Below, piece by piece: positions 38,201 to 41,275 of a stretch of DNA of 64,000 nucleotides. The notes beneath the pieces are model-generated. The model searched no databases. It had not been told where the DNA came from and saw only the letters and a program-made list of their open reading frames with translations. The stretch comes from Anomaloglossus baeobatrachus (lineage: Eukaryota; Chordata; Amphibia; Anura; Aromobatidae). Made by a program: the position numbers and the translations under genes. The first letter of the stretch is position 1. Each line of letters starts with the position of its first letter. The stretch is from contig NC_134355.1 in assembly GCF_048569485.1 (NCBI RefSeq), forward strand, positions 559,129,142 through 559,193,141, given 5' to 3'.

Positions 38201-39861
38201 CATCCTCTCTTGCTTCTTTGTATGTCCGTTCACTATGAGCTTTCCGATGACATACTATACAAATGCGCACTGAAAATTGCAAAATACAGCATGTTAAATG
38301 TTAATAATTTTTTAAATCCCTCGCATAATAGACTTTTTTAGGCTATGTGCGCACGCTGCGGATTTACCATAGATTTTGCCATGGATTTTCTGCAGAAAAT
38401 GTGTCTATCATTCCCTAGCAAATCCTATGGGTTTTAAAAAATGCTGTGCGCACACTGCGTTTTTTGATACCTGCGGATTTACCCGCGGATTTTCCGATGC
38501 GGAATTAATGAGCATGTCACTTCTTTTTAGGTACCTGCGGTTTTTGTCATAGATAATGGTAAAAATCTGCAGTGACCAACCTGCGGAAAATCCGCGGTAA
38601 ATCCGCAGGAAACCGCTGTAAAACCGCATGCGGATTTCGCTGCAGTTTTCGTGCGTTTTTGTTACCGCGGGGACTGTTTAAGAGGGTCCGGATTTTCCTT
38701 AAGAAAAAGTCACTTTCTAGTGTACACATAGCCTAAAAGGCCCTTTACACGATCCGACTTCGCTAACGATATATCGTCGGGGTCACGGTGTTTGTGACGC
38801 ACATACGGCGCCGTTAGCGACATCGCAGCGTGTGACAGGCAGGAACGACCTTAAACAATCGCAAAAGAGACAAAAATCGTTGGTATATGAGAGGTCGTTC
38901 ATTTACCAAAGATCGTTGTCTCGTACGTAGCGAGGTTGTTCATCGTTCCTGCGGCAGCACACATCGCTATGTGTGACACCGCAGGAGCGACGATCATCTC
39001 CTTACCTCCGTCCACCGGCAATGAGGAAGGAAGGAGGGGGGTGGCATGTTCCAGCCGCTCATTTCCGCCCCTCCTCTGCTATTGGGCAGCCGTTTTGTGA
39101 CGTCACTGTGACGCCGCACGAACCTCCCCCTTGAAGGAGGGATTGTTCGGCGGTCACAGCGACGTCGCGGAACAGGTTTGTGCGTGTGACGCTGCCGTTA
39201 GCGATATTGTTCGCTACGGTAGAGATCACAACATATCGCACCAACGACGGGGGGCGGGTGCTAACGCTCGCGACATCGCTAGCGATGTCGCAGCGTGTAA
39301 AGCACCCTTAAGAGTGGTAAAATCTATGTACAACATAAGTAGAGAGCTCCTGGACGTGCTGAAGATTTGCACATCATACATAGTGGATCTTTGGCACCAT
39401 CTCCAAACTTTCCACTAAATTTCGGGAAGCAGGAGTACATAGGAGATGAGCTGGAATAGGGAGAACAAGAGTAACTAGATTATTCAGGTATATGTTAGAC
39501 ATAGCAAAAGATTGGACTGTTATGGATGCAGCATTATATGCAGAATCCTGACAGAGGGGTGCATTGACATGATGTATAAACTTTACACAGTATTTACCAA
39601 TTCTTTTCTCAGGTCTTCTCCTCATACGTACATGGCGTGATTTTGCTGCTTGGATTATATTTACCAAACCGTAGATAGACATGGTATAATTTTCATGGAT
39701 GCCTTTTCTTCCCGTGACGCTGTGACTCCTTTTCCTTGCAGATCTCCCGTACCTTCCGCCTGACCGCTGAAGGGAGGCTGGAGCAGACGGTCTCCATGGC
39801 AACCAGCACGCAGGTTATGGCTCCACACTTACGAGTTACATACAAGAAAGTGACCTCCTAA
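1563..39861 (+). CDS. thap4: THAP4, THAP zinc finger plus nitrobindin protein (six coding exons)
   Basis: The exons join 1563-1639, 11523-12424, 18146-18305, 20157-20266, 22293-22396 and 39742-39861, giving 1473 nt and 490 residues; every junction is GT/AG and phase-compatible. Residues 1-85 form a C2CH THAP DNA-binding domain (C5, C10, C56, H59, AVPSLF at 80-85). Residues about 328-490 form the nitrobindin beta-barrel, which in the human protein binds ferric haem and converts peroxynitrite to nitrate; the likely proximal haem ligand is H480 in PHLRVTY. The linker, residues 86-327, is poorly conserved. Human THAP4 is 577 residues, so this copy is shorter, and the coiled coil expected before the nitrobindin domain is not seen. 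Introns are 9.9, 5.7, 1.9, 2.0 and 17.3 kb and are filled with transposons. The protein probably acts in nucleus and cytoplasm. Identity is near certain. Confidence 0.95.
1730..1748 (-). promoter_or_regulatory. ZNF143/THAP11/HCF-1-type site
   Basis: On the minus strand this reads ACTACAAATCCCAGCATGC, a full match to the ACTACA-plus-TCCCAGNATGC element bound by ZNF143 and, in mammals, by THAP11 with HCF-1. It lies 90 bp inside THAP4 intron 1 and about 510 bp from the ATG4B start, the usual distance from a two-way promoter. A THAP-family gene carrying a site used by another THAP protein hints at cross-regulation; binding is inferred. Confidence 0.7.
1824..2323. mobile_element. Short foldback element, copy A
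   Basis: It starts TAAGGGCTGCTTCTCACTTG and ends TGTTTCCACCCTTAG, so the ends form an imperfect inverted repeat (TAAGGG...TTGCGAGT against TAAGGG...ATGCGAGT). The interior holds small palindromes such as TCTCGCATTG/CAATGCGAGA. It has no coding capacity and is a deletion form of the element that directly follows. Confidence 0.7.
2322..4210. mobile_element. Longer foldback element, copy B
   Basis: Its first 180 bp and last 110 bp repeat copy A, but 1.4 kb of extra sequence lies between. The interior includes a segment found again at 16430-16735 (palindromic TTAATGGCAGC with GATTAATC motifs) and a divergent inverted pair around 3360-3700 (GTGACAGCxxxGGT, TGCTGCxTGGAGGTGAC). No transposase is seen, so it is non-autonomous. 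It begins where copy A ends, sharing the TTAG. Confidence 0.65.
4211..4514. other. Unassigned intron 1 sequence
   Basis: About 300 bp between the foldback element and the Tc1 relic. It has moderate base composition, and I see no repeat, exon or regulatory motif that I can name. Confidence 0.5.
4829..5268 (+). pseudogene. Tc1 transposase relic, N-terminal and central part
   Basis: The frame encodes a Tc1 helix-turn-helix and the start of the DDE domain: [20 protein letters not shown], then [20 protein letters not shown], the first catalytic Asp in [14 protein letters not shown], and [18 protein letters not shown]. The true N terminus is missing, replaced by the TTAAAGGGAACC fragment. The frame is cut at 5268 by a foldback insertion. 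Confidence 0.85.
5268..6106. mobile_element. Foldback MITE inserted in the Tc1 relic
   Basis: The terminal inverted repeat begins GCTGGTGTCACACACAGCGA on the left and, in reverse complement from the right, GCTGGGTTCACACTTAACGA; both run on into CGACAACGACGTCGCTG. The interior carries repeated palindromes: TTAATTAACCCGATG hairpins at about 5676, 5785 and 5886, each within a near-identical unit of about 110 bp (CATGTAGCTGCAGCACACAT...AGGAGCCAGCGCTAAGCG). It interrupts the transposase and so is younger than the Tc1 copy. Confidence 0.8.
6107..6540 (+). pseudogene. Tc1 transposase relic, C-terminal part
   Basis: It continues the same transposase after the insertion: [28 protein letters not shown] with the second catalytic Asp, then a frameshift, and [20 protein letters not shown]. 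The third catalytic acid, normally Glu in NPIE, reads Lys here. The copy is dead. Confidence 0.85.
6695..6745. repeat. TA/TG microsatellite
   Basis: A run of TATATATATA followed by about 26 bases of (TG)n and then TATATATA. Confidence 0.9.
7319..9397. mobile_element. TTAA-bounded element (third level)
   Basis: It is flanked by TTAA at 7319-7322 and 9394-9397. The left end reads TTAACCCCCTCAGCCCCC and the right end GGTCGCTAAGGGGTTAA. Removing it and one TTAA leaves AGACCCATTAAAATCAATGG, which matches the empty site of the host MITE family. TTAA target duplication is the hallmark of piggyBac-type transposition. The AT-rich interior (GAGCTGACGTTTTTAACCG, ACGTAATTTTGGCATTTG) recurs at 47119-48653. 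There is no coding capacity. Confidence 0.75.
8391..9268 (+). repeat. Solo LTR (fourth level), 878 bp
   Basis: It begins TGTTGTGAATGTCAG and ends GGATCATAACA (TG...CA), and is flanked by the six-base duplication CACACA at 8385-8390 and 9269-9274. A TATTTAAACCC promoter-like box lies near 8508. A relative with its own six-base duplication lies at 58208-59189 and a 3' part at about 36240-36719. No internal viral or retrotransposon region is present, so it is an LTR left by recombination. Six-base duplications are usual for some endogenous retroviruses, but the family cannot be fixed. Confidence 0.75.
10335..11215. mobile_element. Foldback repeat of the GTTTCCCCTAAATAAGAC type
   Basis: The left end TACCGTGTTTCCCCTAAATA and AGGGCTTATTTTCAGAGG, and the right end CTAGGGCTTATTTTTTGAG, GGCTTATATTTTAAGC and GGCCTTATTTTTAGGG, belong to a widespread vertebrate interspersed repeat. 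A second foldback sits in the middle: TGGGCTCTCACA near 10731 recurs inverted as TGTGAGAGCCCA near 10913. No coding capacity. Confidence 0.6.
11216..11522. other. 3' end of THAP4 intron 1
   Basis: About 300 bp of AT-rich intron ending in a pyrimidine-rich tract (CTTTCCTTTTTCTTCCAG) that forms the acceptor of exon 2. I see no repeat here that I can name. Confidence 0.6.
11523..12424 (+). CDS. thap4: THAP4 exon 2: rest of THAP domain and linker
   Basis: Its first base completes R26, then [34 protein letters not shown] with zinc ligands C56 and H59, and AVPSLF at 80-85, which closes the THAP fold. The remaining 240 residues are rich in Ser, Asp and Glu. Two HSY boxes, TLHSYS (residues 165-170) and SPHSYC (284-289), match the two LHSY boxes of human THAP4 (SLHSYSFSS, SLHSYCFSS); they resemble the HCF-1-binding tetrapeptide [D/E]HxY but lack the acidic first residue. 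After the second box, human THAP4 has a coiled coil of about 40 residues; here a short [14 protein letters not shown] stretch leads straight to the donor CGAG/GTGAGG. The acceptor is TTCTTCCAG. Confidence 0.92.
12597..13990. repeat. Repeat cluster with a nested foldback MITE
   Basis: Two related segments, 12597-12940 and about 13660-13985, share a core (TTTAACCCCCT...GATCGCAGC) and are parts of one TTAACCCC-type repeat. Between them is a foldback MITE, about 12953-13466. Its ends read AGGCCTCTTTCACACATCAG and, inverted, AAGGCTTCTTTCATACATCA, and its interior is built on CGTCGCAATCCGTC and GGATCCGTTTTT palindromes. A small palindrome (TATAATCCATTGCAATGC) lies at 13472-13515. No exon. Confidence 0.6.
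14030..14205. repeat. 3' fragment of a TGTGCGCACATAGCC MITE
   Basis: It contains AAATCTGCAAGGAAAAAATA-like repeats and ends GTGTGCACATAGCCTTA, the end of the family seen whole at 38341, 49053 and 53824. Confidence 0.6.
14211..14800. mobile_element. Palindromic MITE of the CTTTACAC family
   Basis: The left end is AAGGCCGCTTTACACACTGT and the right end, inverted, is TTAAGCGGGCTTTACACGCT. The interior is a long CpG-rich imperfect palindrome with CACCCGCCCCCATCGGTTGTGCG-like, TCACAGCGACGTCA and GGAGGGGCGGAGATGAGCGG motifs. Copies in this window lie near 22531, 24371, 38738, 44397, 52873 and 55594. Confidence 0.75.
14801..15882. other. AT-rich intron 2 stretch with TTAA-repeat fragments
   Basis: It holds poly(A) and poly(T) runs, a fragment related to the 7319 and 47119 elements (GACATATTTGGTATTGCC) and the start of another TTAACCCCTTCAGTGACC repeat at about 14954. 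No exon is seen. Confidence 0.5.
15883..16735. repeat. MITE fragment and a second copy of the copy-B interior
   Basis: 15883-16240 belongs to the TGTGCGCAC family (CTTGTGCGCACTAGATGG, CGCGGATTACCCACAG, GCAGGGAATAACACAGG as inverted parts). 16430-16735 repeats the interior of element B at 2929-3235 (GGGTAATAACGAGTTAATGG, CATGGCAGCGTCTATGAGAC). Confidence 0.6.
17013..18018. mobile_element. TIR element carrying a truncated L1
   Basis: The ends are inverted repeats of about 100 bp: TTTAAAGGGGATGTCCGGTG with ATCTATCCACAAGATAGG on the left, and ATAGGACATTGAACATACCC with CTTTAA on the right. Much of the interior (17123-17755) is a later L1 insertion. It has no coding capacity of its own. Confidence 0.75.
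17123..17755 (-). mobile_element. 5'-truncated L1-type LINE, minus strand
   Basis: It is flanked by the ten-base duplication AGCAGAACAT (17113-17122 and 17756-17765). Read on the minus strand it contains a decayed L1 ORF2 end ([20 protein letters not shown] and TEMEFVNST with small gaps) and a terminal AATAAACTCTGATTTGAAC. The target duplication and end-only survival are the marks of target-primed reverse transcription. Confidence 0.7.
18146..18305 (+). CDS. thap4: THAP4 exon 3: start of the nitrobindin domain
   Basis: It encodes [20 protein letters not shown] then DPPGEGEF...[20 protein letters not shown]. This matches human PPKMNPVVEPLSWMLGTWLS and [15 protein letters not shown] closely. 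LGTWxSDPPGEG is the vertebrate form of the nitrobindin GxWxGxG strand. The acceptor is TTCTGACAG and the donor AC/GTGAGT. Confidence 0.95.
18503..20106 (+). mobile_element. Tc1-type transposon with TA duplication
   Basis: It starts CAGTGGGTACGGAAAGTATT and ends AATACTTTCCGTACCCACTG, flanked by TA on both sides (18501-18502, 20107-20108). The inverted repeats are about 210 bp and carry a second GTATTCAGACCC/GGGTTTGAATAC repeat, the IR/DR layout known from Sleeping Beauty-like Tc1 elements. It lies in THAP4 intron 3, filling most of it. Confidence 0.93.
18896..19900 (+). pseudogene. Tc1 transposase, inactivated copy
   Basis: The longest open part is 18984-19625: [20 protein letters not shown] (helix-turn-helix), [14 protein letters not shown] (first Asp), [15 protein letters not shown] and FTFQQDND (second Asp). 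The N-terminal third ([19 protein letters not shown]) is out of frame with it. After QQDND a frameshift and a stop precede the still recognisable [13 protein letters not shown] segment with the third acid. The gene is clearly dead but not old. Confidence 0.9.
20157..20266 (+). CDS. thap4: THAP4 exon 4
   Basis: It encodes [20 protein letters not shown] then [16 protein letters not shown]. Human THAP4 has [20 protein letters not shown] and [24 protein letters not shown] is the most conserved strand of the nitrobindin barrel. The acceptor is TTGTCGTGCAG and the donor ACAG/GTAATA. Confidence 0.95.
20413..21320 (-). mobile_element. Mariner-type foldback with 250-bp inverted repeats
   Basis: It begins CAGTGTGTCCACCCATATCC and ends GGATATGGGTGGACACACTG, flanked by TA. 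The arms match for about 250 bp and contain TATAGCGCCACCTGGTGG-type palindromes. The centre, on the minus strand, keeps a transposase C-terminus ([16 protein letters not shown]), an ending familiar from mariner-like transposases. The copy is therefore a deletion derivative of a full transposon. Confidence 0.8.
21452..21820. mobile_element. Foldback MITE
   Basis: The ends are AAAGGGGTATTCCCATCTCC with AAGATCCTATC and, inverted, GGGGTATTCCCATCTCCAAG. The arms stay complementary almost to the centre (AGCTTAGATATCCATGGTTA against CATGGATACCTAAGCTGC), so the whole 370 bp can form a hairpin. Confidence 0.85.
22293..22396 (+). CDS. thap4: THAP4 exon 5
   Basis: It encodes [20 protein letters not shown] then [15 protein letters not shown], against human [20 protein letters not shown] and [15 protein letters not shown]. 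The acceptor is TAACTTTCAG and the donor CAG/GTAAGA. The exon ends in phase 0, matching exon 6. Confidence 0.95.
22432..23664 (-). mobile_element. Decayed Tc1-type transposon, minus strand, with a MITE inside
   Basis: The left end TCATGTCAAAAAGTTTTGAG is a known Tc1-type terminus. On the minus strand the interior keeps transposase pieces such as [20 protein letters not shown] and [11 protein letters not shown] 540-bp CTTTACAC MITE (22531-23068) sits near the left end. The right end is cut at the TTAA repeat starting at 23662, so no second terminus is seen. Confidence 0.75.
22531..23068. mobile_element. Palindromic CTTTACAC-family MITE
   Basis: The ends are TTAAGGCCGCTTTACACGCT and, inverted, CTAAAGTGGGCTTTACACGC. 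The internal arms carry GGCGGGATGTTACGTCCCGC and GTGACGTCGCGGTGACGTCG. It interrupts the Tc1 relic. Confidence 0.8.
23662..24365. repeat. TTAACCCCTTCATGACC repeat and an AAAGGAAATC arm
   Basis: 23662-23875 is the left half of a TTAA-bounded repeat (TGATGTACCAGTACATCATA is an internal palindrome); a relative starts at 51937. 23876-24365 is one arm of another foldback repeat (AAAGGAAATCTTTCACCC). No coding potential is evident. Confidence 0.55.
24371..24972. repeat. Two partial copies of a CTTTACAC-related MITE
   Basis: GCCGGCGTCACACGGTACGA with ATATATCGTGCGAT begins at 24374, and a near-identical start, GCCGGCGTCACACGGGACGA, begins again at 24746. The first copy stops after about 320 bp, the second after about 230 bp. 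The motif set (GGCGGGGTCACG, GAAGGAAGGAGGTGG, GGGGGAGGGACGTTC) is that of the CTTTACAC family. Confidence 0.65.
24973..26334. other. Unassigned intron 5 sequence
   Basis: I find no exon here. 25490-26120, read on the minus strand, has the look of a retroposon end: GGCGGCAACTCCTCTAGAAG, ATGCGCATCGAGAGAAG and an AT-rich tail (TTTAATATTTATAAATAATA). 24985-25210 has no match I can name. Confidence 0.4.
26477..26786 (+). repeat. 5' LTR of the Gmr1-type element
   Basis: It starts TGTGAGACTGTGACCGGGG and ends CTACCTCA, 310 bp. It holds a GGATAATAAACCG polyadenylation-type signal. Confidence 0.93.
26842..27990 (+). mobile_element. gag region of the Gmr1-type element
   Basis: The region encodes a capsid-type protein: a Gln-rich N-terminal helix ([16 protein letters not shown]), a capsid segment ([15 protein letters not shown]) and a zinc knuckle [14 protein letters not shown] of the CX2CX4HX4C type. 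A LLDSGS protease active-site motif follows at its end. It is part of a fossil copy and not a host gene. Confidence 0.85.
27934..31248 (+). mobile_element. pol region of the Gmr1-type element
   Basis: A long open stretch carries, in order, a protease tail ([11 protein letters not shown]); the integrase zinc finger (HLMSGHLG...CETCPECQ) near 28615-28740; the integrase core ([37 protein letters not shown]) at about 28800-29130; a GPYEIKE module near 29520; reverse transcriptase with YLDD at 30319-30330; and RNase H ([33 protein letters not shown]) at about 30765-31000. Integrase before reverse transcriptase is the diagnostic feature. The frame runs a short way into the 3' LTR. Confidence 0.93.
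31171..31480 (+). repeat. 3' LTR of the Gmr1-type element
   Basis: Same 310-bp sequence as the 5' LTR apart from one base. It directly follows the polypurine tract. Confidence 0.93.
31587..31790. repeat. 40-bp tandem repeat, five units
   Basis: Units of about 40 bp (CTGTGCTGCCTATGGCCCCC then TATGGATTGCACAC) repeat five times with small changes. They belong to the interior of the host repeat into which the gypsy-type element inserted. Confidence 0.8.
32251..32294. repeat. TG/TA microsatellite at a Tc1 target
   Basis: (TG)n passes into (TA)n, which ends exactly at the Tc1 terminus; (TA)n continues on the other side at 33946-33959. A TA run is an obvious target for a TA-specific transposon. 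Confidence 0.85.
32295..33945 (-). mobile_element. Tc1-type transposon with an uninterrupted transposase
   Basis: It starts CAGTTAGGTCCAGAAATATT and ends, inverted, with the same bases; the outer 35 bases are identical (to GACAGTGACACAA). TA lies on both sides. The single gene inside has no stop or frameshift. An old, heavily interrupted relative lies at 48766-53697. It inserted into the (TA)n of the host repeat in THAP4 intron 5, antisense to the gene. Confidence 0.93.
32550..33587 (-). CDS. Tc1-type transposase, 345 residues, uninterrupted
   Basis: This cut-and-paste transposase binds the element's inverted repeats and cuts at TA. Residues 1-60 hold a helix-turn-helix ([40 protein letters not shown]) and 61-125 a second DNA-binding helix set. 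The DDE catalytic domain follows: D152 in [12 protein letters not shown]249 in [15 protein letters not shown]284 in [11 protein letters not shown]; 34 residues separate D249 and E284, the D34E spacing of Tc1. The length, 345, is normal for Tc1 transposases (about 340). The lysine runs near residue 20 fit a basic DNA-binding face. All key residues are present, so the protein could be functional if transcribed; activity is not shown. Confidence 0.95.
   Translation of the reverse strand: MRSKELSIEVKQNILRLKKKKKSIREIADMLGVAKSTVGYILRKKELTGELGNSKRPVRPQMTTVVDDRRILSLVKKNPFTTSTEVQNTLSEVGVSVSKSTVKRKLHESKYKGFTSRCKPFINSKNRQARVKFAEKHLMKPAQFWKSILWTDETKINLYQNDGKKKVWRRKGTAHDPRHTTSSVKHGGGNVMAWACMAFNGTGLLVFIDDITADKSSQMNSEVYRDILSAQIQPSAAKLIGRRFIVQMDNDPKHTAKATQEFMSAKKWNILQWPSQSPDLNPIEHAFHLLKSRLKTERPTNKQDLKAAAVKAWQSIKKEETQHLVMSKGSRLKAVIASKGFATKY
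34197..35085 (-). mobile_element. 5' part of a Tc1/mariner relic
   Basis: It starts CAGTGGCATGCAAAAGTTTG after a TA, a well-known vertebrate Tc1/mariner terminus. The interior, on the minus strand, keeps pieces of transposase (for example around 34690-35000, GGGGATGGCTCAATCATGCT and GTGTGGAGAGAAAAGGAC), all decayed. The other end is lost where the Penelope-like repeats begin. Confidence 0.75.
35337..35418. mobile_element. 82-bp TTAA-flanked MITE in the inverted arm
   Basis: It starts CACTAGAAGTCCCAG and ends CTGGGACTTCTAGTG, a perfect 15-base inverted repeat, with TTAA on both sides (35333-35336, 35419-35422). The direct copies have a single TTAA-like target (ATTTAATATGG) at the matching place. 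Size and TTAA suggest a piggyBac-dependent miniature element. Confidence 0.8.
35564..35632 (+). ncRNA. Hammerhead ribozyme, type I (copy 1)
   Basis: All conserved parts are present. Core CUGAUGA is at 35583-35589. Stem II is GGGG/CCCC (35590-35593 with 35599-35602) with loop CAAUA. GAAA is at 35603-35606. Stem III is two pairs (A-U and C-G) closed by AGCU, followed by GUC, so the predicted cut is between 35614 and 35615. Stem I pairs UCCACA (35577-35582) with UGUGGA (35615-35620), and a further helix GCCAG (35564-35568) with CUGGC (35628-35632) lies across an internal loop that could make the usual loop contacts. A minimal stem III is typical of Penelope-linked hammerheads, which are thought to cut as dimers. 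Activity is not tested. Confidence 0.9.
35965..36033 (+). ncRNA. Hammerhead ribozyme (copy 2)
   Basis: It lies exactly 401 bases after copy 1 with the same core, stem II and GCCAG/CUGGC outer helix. Stem I is close to copy 1. Stem III is weaker than in copy 1, so it is likely less active. Its presence in the next unit shows that the motif belongs to the repeat. Confidence 0.85.
36240..36719 (+). repeat. 3' part of the TGTTGTGAATGTC solo LTR family
   Basis: It matches the last 470 bp of the LTRs at 8391-9268 and 58208-59189 (AAGAGTACCTGATATAGTG, GTCGGGCCTCGCCTTTGC) and ends GGATCATAACA. The 5' part is missing where the Penelope-like repeat ends. Confidence 0.75.
36722..36966. repeat. Fragment of a GAACTTCGGGTTCGC-type repeat
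   Basis: GGTGCACACTACATCTGATT with ATGCTGTTGTTACCC and GAGTGGTTTGCATGCGTACA repeat the element at 57439-57841. It ends CGGGTTTGCTTATCTCTAAT. Confidence 0.7.
36967..37143 (+). mobile_element. 3' end of a gypsy (chromovirus-type) pol, fossil
   Basis: The sequence keeps a chromodomain ([20 protein letters not shown]), which in Ty3/gypsy chromoviruses ends the integrase. It is directly followed by an LTR. Only this end of the element is present; it is older than the Gmr1-type element and of a different lineage. Confidence 0.8.
37144..37669 (+). repeat. LTR of the chromovirus-type relic
   Basis: It starts TGTCACGACGGCTCTGCTCA after the pol end and probably ends at ACTAGTGTCA (TG...CA, about 526 bp). 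Only one LTR is found in the window. Confidence 0.65.
37840..38000 (+). repeat. SINE or L2-type 3' tail with ATT repeats
   Basis: GATTGTGAGCAGGGCCCTCC, AATTGTAAATTGCTGTGAAA and TGTTGGTGCTATAGAATAT, followed by (ATT)n, is the typical end of vertebrate L2 and L2-dependent SINEs. The head is missing. Confidence 0.7.
38341..38733. mobile_element. GGCTATGTGCGCAC MITE
   Basis: It begins GGCTATGTGCGCACGCTGCG and ends GTGTACACATAGCC. The interior is made of GCGGATTT/AAATCCGC palindromes. Flanks are TTA and TAA. Sister copies at 49053, 52529 and 53824. Confidence 0.8.
38738..39310. mobile_element. CTTTACAC-family MITE
   Basis: The ends are AAGGCCCTTTACACGATCCG and, inverted, AAGGGTGCTTTACACGCTGC. 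The centre holds CCTCCCCCTTGAAGGAGGG, and the arms carry TAGCGATGTCGC palindromes. Confidence 0.8.
39311..39741. other. 3' end of THAP4 intron 5
   Basis: About 430 bp with no repeat that I can name, ending in the polypyrimidine tract TGACTCCTTTTCCTTGCAG used by exon 6. Confidence 0.6.
39742..39861 (+). CDS. thap4: THAP4 exon 6: C-terminus and stop
   Basis: It encodes [20 protein letters not shown] then [19 protein letters not shown] and TAA. Human THAP4 ends [40 protein letters not shown]480 in PHLRV aligns with human H567, the proximal haem ligand; the second human His of HLH is Arg here. Confidence 0.96.
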   Translation: MSRTFRLTAEGRLEQTVSMATSTQVMAPHLRVTYKKVTS

Positions 39862-39912
39862 CACTGTGCTGACATGATGCTGAAGTAGTGCCTGTACTGA
39901 TTACATTACTTG

Positions 39913-39935
39913 AATAAATGTTACGCTGTAATAAA
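39913..39935 (+). terminator. thap4: THAP4 polyadenylation signals
   Basis: Two AATAAA hexamers lie at 39913-39918 and 39930-39935, about 50 to 75 bases after the stop. The 3' UTR would be only about 90 to 100 bases. Both sit well for a cut near 39950. Confidence 0.8.
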
Positions 39936-39954
39936 TGCCTTGGGGGTATTTCCT

Positions 39955-40628
39955 CATCATGTGTGGAATTATTTTTCCTATGACACCATTTTTCCAGAAA
40001 AATCCTGCTTTTATCACCACGTTACAATTAAATCTATATCAATGATAAACTAAATTTGCCTTGTTGACCTCAGCAACCAATCGCAGTGTAACTTCCATAT
40101 ATCCACTGTAGTTTAGGAGATGAAAGCCAAGTTCTGATTGGTTGCTATGGGCAACAACGCTAACTTTTTTTTTTAGAAATTTTGTGCACACTTACTAACA
40201 TGAAAATTGCCACAATCGTAACATCTACGCTCCTTCAAGTACCTACTTTTTGTTGAGGTTTACATAAGCCCATCACTTTTGCTGAACAGATCTTAGTCAT
40301 TTTATTCTCATCACAAGCGATATTGCAATGATGGGTAACACCTTCTATATGGGCAGCACATGGTCTGTTCCTCACAATGGGTTATGGACACTGCCTCATG
40401 CCTTTCCAGCACTATGACCTCTGCACAGCCCTCTGCTATACAGTTCTCTATGACCATTATCTATGAACTGGTGTGTAGTGTTGCGGCTCAAGGAAGATGG
40501 CCAACAATAGTCAGCCAGTTCAAGCACAGGCTGTGCACATTTTCCTGTTTATGTGGACATGTGGCTTAAAGCACAACTCCAGTGTTAATTTTTTTACTTT
40601 ACAACTGGAGTGGTGCCCCCTGGTCTTA
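39955..40628. other. Sequence just past THAP4
   Basis: About 670 bp with no exon or repeat I can name (40070-40160 recalls a common repeat, CCAATCGCAGTGTAACTTCC with GTTCTGATTGGTTGCTATGG). Confidence 0.4.
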
Positions 40629-40790
40629 GGGCTCGATCACACTGGTGTATATTCTCTCATGCCAGAGAATCAGGCCTATTATGCTAATGACACTCCAATG
40701 AAACACTGCTGCACGCGTGAGCCAAGTGTCATTTTACTGTGATCTGATTCTCTTGCATGTGAGTATCAGAGCATGTGAGCTCCATGTCCA
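40629..40790. repeat. Fragment of an ATTCTCTC foldback MITE
   Basis: GGTGTATATTCTCTCATGCC, AGAGAATCAGGCC and TGATCTGATTCTCTTGCATG match parts of the element at 61471-61926. Confidence 0.6.
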
Positions 40791-40837
40791 ATCAGCACCA
40801 ACTTTGGTTTCCCTGCCTTTGGACAAACTAGTCCCGG

Positions 40838-41275
40838 GATGTGTGTGGTGATGATGGGGGCGTTAGTGCTGGGGTGTGTGCGGTGATGATGGGGCGGTAG
40901 TGCTGGGGTGTGTGCGGTGATGATGGGGGCGGTAGTGCCGGAGTGTGTGCAGTGATGATGGGGGCGGTAGTGCTGGGGTGTGTGCGGTGATGATGGGGGC
41001 GGTAGTGCTGGGGTGTCTGCGGTGATGATGGGGGTGGTAGTGCCGGGGTGTGTGTGGTGATGATGGGGGCGGTAGTGCTGGGGTGTGTGCAGTGATTATG
41101 GGTGCGGTAGTGCCGGGGTGTGTGCGGTGATGATGGGCGCAGTAGTGCAGGCGTGTGTGCGGTGATGATGGGTACGGTAGTGCCGGTGTGTGCGGTGATG
41201 AGGAGGGCGGTAGTGCCGGTGTGCGCGGTGATAAGGGGGGCGGTAGTGGCAGTGTGTGCAGTGATGATGGGGGCT
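40838..41275. repeat. 35-bp minisatellite, about 12 units
   Basis: The unit GTGATGATGGGGGCGGTAGT then GCTGGGGTGTGTGCG is repeated about 12 times, decaying toward the right end. Confidence 0.9.
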
